Shown here piece after piece: positions 1-5,508 of a stretch of 5,693 nucleotides of DNA (position 1 is its first letter; every line of letters starts with the position of its first letter). Source of the stretch: Porphyromonadaceae bacterium (GTDB lineage Bacteria > Bacteroidota > Bacteroidia > Bacteroidales > Paludibacteraceae); contig CAJPPQ010000077.1 of the NCBI GenBank assembly GCA_905372605.1, positions 1 to 5,693 on the forward strand, given 5' to 3'. A program made the position numbers and the translations under genes. The notes beneath the pieces were generated by a model. That model was not told where the DNA came from. It ran no database searches and worked only from the letters and a program-made list of their open reading frames with translations.

Positions 1-58
1 CGACAAATGTATAGCCGCATTCACCAAGATAGGAAAAGAACTCGGCGTATTGAAGTAA
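1..58 (+). CDS. kbl: C-terminal end of probable glycine C-acetyltransferase (2-amino-3-ketobutyrate CoA ligase), partial
   Basis: Only the last 18 codons lie in the window, read in the frame beginning at base 2 and ending in TAA at 56-58. The peptide is DKCIAAFTKIGKELGVLK. The pattern A-F-T-x-I-G-K-x-L-G-V at the extreme C-terminus is what I recall from Kbl, the PLP-dependent enzyme that cleaves 2-amino-3-ketobutyrate with CoA to give glycine and acetyl-CoA in threonine catabolism. The related alpha-oxoamine synthases, serine palmitoyltransferase and 8-amino-7-oxononanoate synthase, have similar but usually less matching tails, so they remain possible. A strong hairpin terminator starts 28 bp after the stop, so this is the last gene of its transcript. 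The catalytic part is outside the window, so the call rests on a short tail only. Confidence 0.62.
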   Translation, partial: DKCIAAFTKIGKELGVLK

Positions 59-85
59 GAAAAAATTTTAGTCATATTTTATCTC

Positions 86-121
86 GCGACGACGTTCTCT
101 TTGGGAGCGTCTCGCTTTTTT
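86..121 (+). terminator. Rho-independent terminator after the kbl-like gene
   Basis: The 5' arm is GCGA (86-89), a bulged C at 90, GACG (91-94) and TTCTC (95-99). The loop is TTT. The 3' arm is GGGAG-CGTC-TCGC (103-115), followed at once by six T (116-121). The stem has 13 pairs including two G-U wobbles and one bulge. It points with the plus-strand gene that ends at 58. Confidence 0.8.
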
Positions 122-209
122 ATGGATATCATCAGACAGAGTCAAAAACTCCATTCCTACTTCAAAAATCCAAATAAATCACAAAAGAGTTAAGTGAATG
201 ATATACCGT

Positions 210-242
210 AAAAAAGAGAAAAGAATTTTGTCTCTTTTCTCT
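210..242 (-). terminator. Rho-independent terminator of rpsP
   Basis: Read on the minus strand, AGAGAAAAGA (242-233) pairs perfectly over 10 bp with TCTTTTCTCT (224-215) across an 8-nt loop, and runs into a T tract (214-210). It begins about 40 bp past the rpsP stop. The stem is A/T-rich, so it is weaker than its length suggests. There is no T tract on the plus-strand side, so it serves the minus strand only. Confidence 0.75.
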
Positions 243-281
243 CTTAAAAACAATCCAAAATGATGACTTTTCTTCTATTCT

Positions 282-836
282 CTACTCTTTTGCCTCAGTG
301 GTAGATTCTTCGGTAGCCTCAGGTTGTGTTTCAGACTCAGCTGCTTCGGCTGCTGCTTGTTGCTCTGCAAGTTTTGCCTCGGCCAATTTTTTAGCCACAG
401 CCTCGGCTCTTGCCTTATTCTTCGCCTTTTCGGCATCCAAACGTTTGTTGGCTTCACCGGCTTTATCCGATTTGGCTTTTTCCTGCTGTTTGGTCAGAAT
501 ATCGGCTTTTTCTCTCTTCCAAGCCTCGAATTTTTGTTCTGCCGTAGCCTCATCGAAAGCTCCTTTTTTCACTCCACCGAGTAGGTGTTTTTTATACAAT
601 ACACCCTCTTTTTTGAGTATCATATTGGCAGTATCAGTAGGCTGAGCACCTACTCCTACCCAATACAAAGCTCGCTCGAAATTGAGATTTATTGTAGCAG
701 GATGAGTATTTGGGTTGTACGTACCTAACCGTTCAATACAGCGACCGTCTCTCGGCGACCTGCTATCTGCTACTACAACGTGGTAATAGGCATACCCCTT
801 GCGTCCATGACGCTGCAATCTTATTTTTGTTGCCAT
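282..836 (-). CDS. rpsP: 30S ribosomal protein S16 with long C-terminal extension
   Basis: S16 is a small-subunit protein that binds 16S rRNA and helps 30S assembly. The product is 184 residues. The N-terminus is a clear S16 core: [20 protein letters not shown] (1-20), the [12 protein letters not shown] segment (21-32), then ERLGTYNP (35-42). The AQPTDTA stretch (64-70) ends the core near residue 85. Most bacterial S16 proteins are about 80-90 residues. Here residues 95-184 form an extra tail rich in Ala, Lys and Glu, helical or coiled-coil in character and ending in an acidic Glu/Thr/Ser-rich stretch. As I recall, such tails are usual in Bacteroidota S16. The ATG at 836 is chosen because the S16 family begins MATKIRL; an in-frame start at 989 would add 51 unrelated residues and run upstream through the promoter box at 898-905. 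The Shine-Dalgarno is weak (AAAAG directly before ATG). The gene is monocistronic, without the rimM-trmD-rplS neighbours common in other phyla. Confidence 0.96.
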   Translation of the reverse strand: MATKIRLQRHGRKGYAYYHVVVADSRSPRDGRCIERLGTYNPNTHPATINLNFERALYWVGVGAQPTDTANMILKKEGVLYKKHLLGGVKKGAFDEATAEQKFEAWKREKADILTKQQEKAKSDKAGEANKRLDAEKAKNKARAEAVAKKLAEAKLAEQQAAAEAAESETQPEATEESTTEAKE

Positions 837-875
837 TCTTTTGATAATTAAGTTATTAATTCTTTTACCTAAATT

Positions 876-892
876 GCTTTTTCTCGAAAAGC
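876..892 (-). promoter_or_regulatory. Stem-loop at the predicted 5' end of the rpsP mRNA
   Basis: On the minus strand, GCTTTT (892-887) pairs over 6 bp with AAAAGC (881-876) around the 5-nt loop CGAGA. The predicted transcription start, a few bases past the -7 box at 898, would put this hairpin at the very 5' end of the roughly 55-nt leader. It could stabilise the message or act as a regulatory leader. It is short, so chance is possible. Confidence 0.35.
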
Positions 893-897
893 GAGTG

Positions 898-905
898 CAA
901 AGGTA
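898..905 (-). promoter_or_regulatory. Bacteroidota-type -7 box for rpsP
   Basis: On the minus strand this reads TACCTTTG, an exact match to the TAnnTTTG -7 consensus of the Bacteroidota primary sigma factor. It lies 61 bp before the rpsP ATG. I find no good TTTG -33 element at the expected 19-21 bp upstream. The spacer closely resembles that of the cdsA promoter. Confidence 0.72.
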
Positions 906-1014
906 ATAAAAAGATTTTGATTGAATACTATTTTTGGCAAAATAAATCCATAGGTACATAATAAACAGTCTATTAGCTACAGCAAGCATTATTTTCTATA
1001 TTTATTAGCAAACA

Positions 1015-1051
1015 AGCGGTAATAAATAGCATTTATATTACATAAACCGCT
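1015..1051. repeat. Short inverted repeat in the rpsP/lipoprotein intergenic region
   Basis: AGCGGT (1015-1020) and ACCGCT (1046-1051) are perfect inverted copies separated by 25 bp. They sit about 60 bp upstream of the lipoprotein -33 element and over 100 bp from the rpsP -7 box. Six bases is short enough to arise by chance; an operator is possible but unproven. Confidence 0.25.
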
Positions 1052-1107
1052 AATTATCAACAATAAGAACAAAACACATATTTTATCGAAAAAAAATCGG
1101 TAAAAAC

Positions 1108-1138
1108 ATTGTCGGTAAAGAAAAATGTAGTACTTTTG
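1108..1138 (+). promoter_or_regulatory. Bacteroidota-type promoter for the small lipoprotein gene
   Basis: The -7 box TACTTTTG (1131-1138) matches TAnnTTTG exactly. ATTG (1108-1111) matches three of four bases of the TTTG -33 element at the expected 19-bp spacing. This is the most complete promoter in the window. A start near 1143-1146 gives a leader of about 40 nt. Two direct copies of TCGGTAAA (1097-1104 and 1112-1119) lie on either side of the -33 element. Confidence 0.78.
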
Positions 1139-1183
1139 TACCGCTATTATAAATAATAAATTTAATATTTCAATTAATTAAAA

Positions 1184-1363
1184 ATGAAAAAATTAGTATT
1201 ATTCTTTGCTGCTGCTGTTGCAGTAACATTCGCCGCTTGCGGCAACAAGGCTTCTGAAAACGAAGTAAAAGACACAGTTGCTGTAGAAACAATGACAGAA
1301 GAAGTAGTTACTCCTGCTGTTGATTCTGTTGCAGTTGACACTACTGCTAAGGCTGTAAAATAA
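1184..1363 (+). CDS. Small acidic lipoprotein, 59 residues, function unknown
   Basis: The precursor starts MKKLVLFFAAAVAV and has a lipobox-like F-A-A-C, with Cys19 as the predicted lipidated residue after signal peptidase II cleavage. The mature peptide is only 41 residues, rich in Val, Ala, Thr and acidic residues. It has no aromatic residue, no second Cys and no recognisable domain, and is probably disordered. Acidic residues begin only at +7 from the Cys, so it lacks the tight acidic cluster right after Cys described as a surface-export signal in some Bacteroidota. Expected location is the envelope, anchored in a membrane with the peptide facing the periplasm. I recall similar tiny low-complexity lipoproteins in Bacteroidales, but I do not know a function. 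A good promoter before it, a strong terminator after it and the A-rich start context (AATTAAAAATG) support it as a real, well-expressed, single-gene transcript. Confidence 0.85.
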   Translation: MKKLVLFFAAAVAVTFAACGNKASENEVKDTVAVETMTEEVVTPAVDSVAVDTTAKAVK

Positions 1364-1392
1364 CAGACTTGGCATCGTAAGTGCAAAAAAAC

Positions 1393-1424
1393 AAGCCGCC
1401 CTTATTTCGGGGACGGCTTTTTTT
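1393..1424. terminator. Bidirectional terminator between the lipoprotein gene and birA
   Basis: AAGCCG-CCC (1393-1401) pairs with GGG-(A)-CGGCTT (1410-1419), a 9-pair stem with one bulged A at 1413 and a loop of 8 nt. Seven T follow on the plus strand (1418-1424). On the minus strand, T-rich sequence also follows (complement of the A run at 1385-1391). It lies 30 bp after the lipoprotein stop and 24 bp after the birA stop, so it can end both converging transcripts. Confidence 0.85.
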
Positions 1425-1447
1425 GTACTATCGCTACTGAGGCGAAA

Positions 1448-2191
1448 CTAAATGATAAATCTTACTTGCTTGAAATAATATTTTCGCTCTTCGCCTTTAT
1501 CGGTTGTGAGATGGAGCATACCGTCGTCGGCAATATCGACAATCTTGGCATCGAAACGCACGCCATCGGCTTCGTACGGATAGTATCCGTTGCGGCGATA
1601 CAACAAACTAAAATAGAAGTCCTTGCACTCATCTTTGTTCTCAATACTAAAACTATCGACTCTGTCGAATATCTCGTGGCGGAGGCTTTGCAATAGTGAG
1701 GTAAGGCTATACCGACTCCCCGTAATGCTACGCATAGAAGTAGCTGTGGCTTTATTTTGTATAAAAACTTCTTGATTAACGTTGAGACCTATACCTACTA
1801 TGGAGTATTGCATTGCTTTGCCTACGATTCGGTTTTCGATGAGTATCCCTGCTATCTTTTTATCGCCGACGAAGATATCGTTTGGGTATTTTATGCGTGC
1901 AGATATCTGATAGCGACTCAAGAAACGACAGATAGCTATGGAGACTACCTCAGATAAGAGAAACTGACGGTCGAGAGGGAATTTGTGTGTGTGCAACAGA
2001 AGCGAAAAGAGTAAATTCTCGCCGTCGGCACTCTCCCAGACATTTCCTGCTTGCCCCCTACCTGCCGATTGGAAACGGCTACAGACACAATATCCGTGAG
2101 GGAAAGTCCCTTGGCTAAGGAGGTCGCTTAAATAGCTATTGGTAGAGGATGTCGTTTGCAGAAACAACGTATCAGGGAGATGGGTTTTCAT
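1448..2191 (-). CDS. birA: Biotin--[acetyl-CoA-carboxylase] ligase, monofunctional
   Basis: This cytoplasmic enzyme activates biotin with ATP to biotinyl-AMP and attaches it to a lysine of biotin carboxyl carrier protein, enabling acetyl-CoA carboxylase and other biotin enzymes. The 247-residue product shows the family motifs in order: SSTNSYL (15-21), the adenylate-binding loop as GRGQAGN (44-50, GRGRRG in E. coli), KYPND (101-105), KKIAGILIE (111-119) and GIGLNVN (133-139). A C-terminal small beta domain follows at about 205-247. There is no N-terminal helix-turn-helix, so unlike E. coli BirA (321 residues) it should be a ligase only, not a repressor of biotin synthesis. The second Arg of the usual GRGRRG loop is Ala here, a mild departure. 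The start ATG lies inside the end of dacB, and the two frames share 20 bp, which suggests translational coupling. It is the last gene of the cdsA-dacB-birA group. Confidence 0.95.
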   Translation of the reverse strand: MKTHLPDTLFLQTTSSTNSYLSDLLSQGTFPHGYCVCSRFQSAGRGQAGNVWESADGENLLFSLLLHTHKFPLDRQFLLSEVVSIAICRFLSRYQISARIKYPNDIFVGDKKIAGILIENRIVGKAMQYSIVGIGLNVNQEVFIQNKATATSMRSITGSRYSLTSLLQSLRHEIFDRVDSFSIENKDECKDFYFSLLYRRNGYYPYEADGVRFDAKIVDIADDGMLHLTTDKGEERKYYFKQVRFII

Positions 2192-3626
2192 AGTTTTCGA
2201 TAGTATTTAGTATGAGTTTCTCTATTGAGGCGACTATATTTCGTCGCTTGCCGCGAAAACCGTTTACCATGACGACTACGGAGTACGTCTTTTCACCCTT
2301 GCATATATAGCCGGCGTAGCATTGAACTCCGCCGATACTGCCCGACTTGAGATGAGCTTTACCCGCAAGGGGAGTATCTTTCAGAAAATTGCGGACAGTA
2401 CCGTTGACACCTGCCACAGGCAATGAATGCAAGAAAACATCGTAGTTGGTGCTGTGGCGGTACATATAGATGAGCAAATCGTTGAGGAGTGCGGCAGGAA
2501 AAGTATTGGATGCCGTAAGCCCGCTGCCGTCGAGCATATTCAGATGTGCAATATCGATACCTCGCTTGCTCCAAAACGTTTTTATCACGTTGAGACCTCT
2601 GTCGAAAGAGGCGCGGTCTGCCGAAAAAAGAGCGATGTATTTCGCAAGAGACTCGGCAAACATATTATTCGAATAGACGTTTGTAATACGTATGATATCG
2701 GCAAGCGGCGGCGAGAAGGCGACAAACAGAGGAACGAGGTGATTGTGTCGAGGATAGTATTTATCGAACGAGATACGGATATTGCCGAGTAGAGAGATAC
2801 CTCTTTGCTGCAAAGTATCGCGAAATGCCTGCAAAAGCACGAGTGGCGGATTGCCATTATCGGCTTTGACTATAAAATTGGAGGTGTTGGCTTCGAGCGA
2901 GCCTGTGACGGTACGTTGCAAAGAGTAGGGGACGCCCGAAAAAAATGAGTTATCGCCTACTCCTCTTTTCGAAGTGAGTCGATTGACGACGGTGAAGTCT
3001 TTGATATGTGGGTATATACCGATAATACTCGGTTTTGTCCCCGATTGGGCGGTACGGAATGTTACGGCAACAATATTGTCGTAGAAAGAGAGTCCATAGA
3101 CACCGGCTGCATAGTAGTTGCCAATATCGGGACTACTCCACCCCGCAGGAATAGCAACGGAATCGAATAAAGAGAGGTCGGCAACGATATCTCCCTCGAT
3201 ACGCGAGATACCGGCAGGTGCGTATCGGCATATAGCATCGCTCCAACGCGATAAAAAATCGCGGTCGGAGAAGTACGAAGAGCCTATCGTGGGGTCGCCA
3301 ACGGCACGAACGATAAGATTGCCGTGTAGAGTGCTGTCGGAGATATTGCCATCGATAAAAATCTCGGTAGCAAAACGAAAGTTTTCGCCGAGCAACTCGA
3401 GGGCAGTGGCAGTAGTAATAAGCTTGGTGATAGAGGCAGGTGTCATAGGTGTGCGACTATCGATATCAGCGATGGTGGTATCGGAAGCGATATCGGTGAT
3501 AATGAGAGACATACGAGCGTCGCTCAAATTCTGAGAGAAAAGTGATAAAGAGCAGCAGAAAACGAATGAAAAAATCAGGTGTGTGATTTTAGCTCCGAAG
3601 CAGACAACCGTTTTACCCAAAGACAT
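2172..3626 (-). CDS. dacB: D-alanyl-D-alanine carboxypeptidase/endopeptidase, PBP4 family
   Basis: This periplasmic low-molecular-weight class C penicillin-binding protein removes terminal D-Ala from peptidoglycan stems and cuts D-Ala-mDAP cross-links. From the ATG at 3626 the product is 484 residues, close to E. coli PBP4 (477). A signal peptide covers about residues 1-32, with a hydrophobic stretch from Ile14 to Phe30. The three active-site motifs are present: S65-I-T-K68 with nucleophile Ser65 and general base Lys68; S319-N-N321; and K427-S-G429, the KSG form of the usual KTG. Family landmarks DGSGL (366-370) and LPVAGVNGT (402-410) also fit. The span between about 90 and 300 holds the extra domains typical of PBP4. 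An upstream in-frame TTG at 3641 would add MVELI, but the ATG is preferred. The gene starts 70 bp after cdsA with no terminator between, and its last 20 bp overlap birA. Confidence 0.95.
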   Translation of the reverse strand: MSLGKTVVCFGAKITHLIFSFVFCCSLSLFSQNLSDARMSLIITDIASDTTIADIDSRTPMTPASITKLITTATALELLGENFRFATEIFIDGNISDSTLHGNLIVRAVGDPTIGSSYFSDRDFLSRWSDAICRYAPAGISRIEGDIVADLSLFDSVAIPAGWSSPDIGNYYAAGVYGLSFYDNIVAVTFRTAQSGTKPSIIGIYPHIKDFTVVNRLTSKRGVGDNSFFSGVPYSLQRTVTGSLEANTSNFIVKADNGNPPLVLLQAFRDTLQQRGISLLGNIRISFDKYYPRHNHLVPLFVAFSPPLADIIRITNVYSNNMFAESLAKYIALFSADRASFDRGLNVIKTFWSKRGIDIAHLNMLDGSGLTASNTFPAALLNDLLIYMYRHSTNYDVFLHSLPVAGVNGTVRNFLKDTPLAGKAHLKSGSIGGVQCYAGYICKGEKTYSVVVMVNGFRGKRRNIVASIEKLILNTIENYENPSP

Positions 3627-3696
3627 AATCAACTCTACCAAAACATATAAAAATTTTTTTCGAAGTAACGACAGCCGAAACCGAAAAGTAGCGATA

Positions 3697-4527
3697 TCAA
3701 CAAATGATACTCATGATAAAAATATAGACGGCAGCCGGTATAACAGCGAAGATGACACTATCGAGGCGATCGAGCAGTCCGCCGTGCCCGGGCATAATAT
3801 GTCCGGAATCCTTGACGCCTACCGTACGTTTGAGTAGACTCTCGAGAAGGTCGCCCAGAGTGCCGAAAACCACAATGACGACGGCAAAGATAAGCCAACG
3901 AATGAGCGAAACGGATATTTCGCAAGCCGTAGGTTCTGAGACTGTAAGATAAAATACCAGAGCCGTAAGCAATGCTCCAATGAGACCGCCTACAACACCT
4001 TCCCACGACTTATTGGGCGAGATAGACGGAGATAACTTGTGTTTTCCGAATAGCGAACCTGCAAGGTAGGCAAATGTATCGCTCGCCCAGATGATGACAA
4101 AAAGTGCAAGCAGAACAATATAATTGTAACTTAAAATTTCATACATCAGGCAGATAGGCATAGTGATGTAGACTTGCCCCAGAAGGAAGTAAGCGATGTT
4201 GTCGATGCGGGCAGGTGTATTTCGAAACAACTCTACAATACAACAAACAACGAAGCCTAAAAGGAAAACCAGCAGAAAAAAGGGCGAAAACATACTTATC
4301 CGCGAGGCTACAACGAAGAGTATTACCCCAAAGATGGCACTTAGTATCTGAAGAGCATCGACAGAACCTTGTTTCCCCGTAAGACGATGAAATTCGAATA
4401 GGGTGAGCCCCACCAGAAGCCCGAAAACTACCATAAAATAGGTACCACCGATAATAATAGCACTGACAATAAGCGAAACATATACAAGTCCGCTTAGAGA
4501 ACGGATGAGCAGAGTTTTTATATTCAT
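3697..4527 (-). CDS. cdsA: Phosphatidate cytidylyltransferase (CDP-diacylglycerol synthase)
   Basis: This inner-membrane enzyme makes CDP-diacylglycerol from phosphatidic acid and CTP, the branch-point precursor of phosphatidylethanolamine and acidic phospholipids. The 276-residue product has many hydrophobic segments (about 10-45, 60-75, 82-100, 110-128, 135-158, 175-197, 208-225 and 257-275), consistent with a polytopic protein. The CdsA signature is complete at 230-256: S-L-L-K-R, then K239-D240, H249-G-G251 and D253-R-L-D256. The preceding SDTFAYLAGSLFGKHKL (149-165) and PNKSWEG (171-177) segments are also characteristic. The ATG at 4527 is about 25 bp downstream of a TACCTTTG box, giving a very short leader. 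It is the first gene of the group continuing into dacB and birA. It lies divergently from fabG. Confidence 0.97.
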   Translation of the reverse strand: MNIKTLLIRSLSGLVYVSLIVSAIIIGGTYFMVVFGLLVGLTLFEFHRLTGKQGSVDALQILSAIFGVILFVVASRISMFSPFFLLVFLLGFVVCCIVELFRNTPARIDNIAYFLLGQVYITMPICLMYEILSYNYIVLLALFVIIWASDTFAYLAGSLFGKHKLSPSISPNKSWEGVVGGLIGALLTALVFYLTVSEPTACEISVSLIRWLIFAVVIVVFGTLGDLLESLLKRTVGVKDSGHIMPGHGGLLDRLDSVIFAVIPAAVYIFIMSIIC

Positions 4528-4551
4528 AATTATATACGTTTAATAGAGATA

Positions 4552-4559
4552 CAAAGGTA
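4552..4559 (-). promoter_or_regulatory. Bacteroidota-type -7 box for the cdsA-dacB-birA group
   Basis: On the minus strand this reads TACCTTTG, matching TAnnTTTG exactly, 24 bp before the cdsA ATG. No clear TTTG element lies at the -33 spacing. The sequence just upstream (to 4575) closely matches that at the rpsP promoter. Confidence 0.7.
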
Positions 4560-4670
4560 AGAAAAGATTTCGATTCGCTCGGTACGAACGGAGTACGAAT
4601 AGGCAGAAATAGTAGAAAAATAAAAATGCCATTTGAGTGTAGGAGCGAGACATAGAAGGATAAAATTGAG

Positions 4671-4678
4671 TAATTTTG
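4671..4678 (+). promoter_or_regulatory. Bacteroidota-type -7 box for the fabG-like gene
   Basis: TAATTTTG matches the TAnnTTTG consensus exactly and lies 43 bp before the ATG at 4722. I find no good -33 TTTG at 19-21 bp upstream; the TTTG at 4632-4635 is too far away. The predicted leader is about 37 nt, and its end has a purine-rich AAAGAGAG directly before ATG as a weak ribosome-binding site. Confidence 0.65.
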
Positions 4679-4721
4679 CAATCAAATACAATTAATAATA
4701 CAAACCACAAGCGAAAGAGAG

Positions 4722-5450
4722 ATGAAATATGCACTTGTAACAGGAGGTTCGCGCGGAATAGGCAGAGCCATATCGATAAAGCTGGCAGAGATGGGCTATG
4801 GCGTATTGATAAACTACCAAAGCAGAAGTGAAGAAGCCCAAAAGACGCAGGATGCAATAAAATCACAAGGTGGTACTGCCGAAACAATGCAGTTTGACGT
4901 ATCTGACAGCAGGCAGATAGAGACAGCTCTGGCGAAGTGGCAAGAAAGCCATCCAAACGAATATATATCCGTATTGATAAATAATGCAGGCATACGCCGC
5001 GACAACACGATGATATTCATGCAAGACGAAGAGTGGCACACGGTATTGGATACGACATTGAACGGATTTTTCTACATCACACGGAGATTGCTGAAAGATA
5101 TGCTTGTAAACCGATGGGGGCGAATAGTGAATGTATCGTCGCTATCGGGTATAAAAGGAATGCCGGGGCAGACCAATTACTCGGCAGCGAAAGCCGCACT
5201 TACAGGAGCCTCTAAAGCATTGGCACTGGAGGTTGCCAAAAGGAACGTAACAGTAAACGTAATAGCACCGGGCTTCATCGAAAGCGATATGACCAAAGAC
5301 CTAAACGAGGCGGAACTGAAGAAACTTATCCCGACAGGACGCTTCGGCAAAGCGGAAGAAGTAGCAGACTTGGTTGCATTTCTCGTATCGGACAAAGCAG
5401 CATATATTACAGGCGAAGTAATATCAATCAATGGCGGACTGCATACGTAA
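4722..5450 (+). CDS. fabG: 3-oxoacyl-[acyl-carrier-protein] reductase, FabG-like short-chain dehydrogenase
   Basis: This enzyme reduces beta-ketoacyl-ACP to beta-hydroxyacyl-ACP with NADPH during chain elongation in the cytoplasm. The 242-residue product is a full classical short-chain dehydrogenase. It has T7-G-G-S-R-G-I-G14 for cofactor binding, NNAG (87-90), Ser140, and Tyr153-x3-Lys157 as catalytic residues, then APGFIESDM (182-190) and a C-terminal SINGG. Arg131 and Arg174 align with the ACP-docking arginines of E. coli FabG (129 and 172), which favours an ACP-bound substrate. One oddity: the Asn of the usual D-T-N-L segment, part of the Asn-Ser-Tyr-Lys tetrad, is Thr112 (D-T-T-L-N-G-F-F). 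From memory, this S/T-L-N-G-F-F form occurs in ketoreductases of aryl polyene and dialkylresorcinol (flexirubin-type) clusters, so it may be such a paralogue and not the housekeeping enzyme. It stands alone between its own promoter and terminator. Confidence 0.88.
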   Translation: MKYALVTGGSRGIGRAISIKLAEMGYGVLINYQSRSEEAQKTQDAIKSQGGTAETMQFDVSDSRQIETALAKWQESHPNEYISVLINNAGIRRDNTMIFMQDEEWHTVLDTTLNGFFYITRRLLKDMLVNRWGRIVNVSSLSGIKGMPGQTNYSAAKAALTGASKALALEVAKRNVTVNVIAPGFIESDMTKDLNEAELKKLIPTGRFGKAEEVADLVAFLVSDKAAYITGEVISINGGLHT

Positions 5451-5480
5451 AAAGAGACTAAGCTATTCTTAGCCTCTTTT
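5450..5480. terminator. Bidirectional terminator between the fabG-like gene and the flavodiiron gene
   Basis: AAAAGAG-A-CTAAG (5450-5462) and CTTAG-C-CTCTTTT (5468-5480) form a 12-pair stem around the loop CTATT. On the plus strand there is one A-C mismatch, and the T tract is the 3' arm itself. On the minus strand the same position becomes a G-U wobble, so the stem is unbroken, and it ends in five T. It begins at the last base of the fabG stop and lies 28 bp beyond the stop of the minus-strand gene. Confidence 0.8.
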
Positions 5481-5508
5481 ATGCAAAATCCATCGCCTCC
5501 GTTTTTTT

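Larger units (their letters stand above)
837..1183. other. 347-bp intergenic region with divergent promoters
   Basis: This A/T-rich interval holds no credible gene. Its left part has the minus-strand rpsP promoter and leader. Its right part has the plus-strand lipoprotein promoter. Between them (about 925-1090) I see only a 6-bp inverted repeat, AGCGGT (1015-1020) and ACCGCT (1046-1051), and no further recognisable site. A minus-strand reading frame enters this region from rpsP, but its peptide matches nothing I know and it runs through the rpsP promoter. Confidence 0.8.

Noticed and set aside
122..193. Plus-strand frame of 23 codons starting MDIIRQSQK after the first terminator
   Set aside because: It begins one base after a terminator T tract, has no promoter or ribosome-binding site, and no recognisable features.
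298..645. Plus-strand open frame of 115 codons opposite rpsP, rich in Ser, Ala and Phe
   Set aside because: Its composition is the mirror of the Ala/Lys/Glu-rich S16 tail on the other strand; rpsP is certain.
837..989. N-terminal extension of the rpsP reading frame to a start at 989
   Set aside because: S16 proteins begin at MATKIRL; the extra 51 residues match nothing and the frame crosses a perfect -7 promoter box at 898-905.
1174..1386. Minus-strand frame of 70 codons opposite the lipoprotein gene
   Set aside because: It is a low-complexity antisense shadow of the lipoprotein codons and has no promoter of its own.
3627..3641. TTG start for dacB five codons upstream
   Set aside because: An ATG at 3626 is available, precedes a normal signal peptide, and no Shine-Dalgarno supports the TTG.
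4632..4635. TTTG as the -33 element of the fabG promoter
   Set aside because: It lies 35 bp from the -7 box, while the Bacteroidota spacing is about 19-21 bp.
4540..4956. Minus-strand frame of 138 codons across the cdsA/fabG intergenic region into fabG
   Set aside because: It is antisense to well-supported fabG codons, crosses the cdsA promoter, and its peptide shows no domain.
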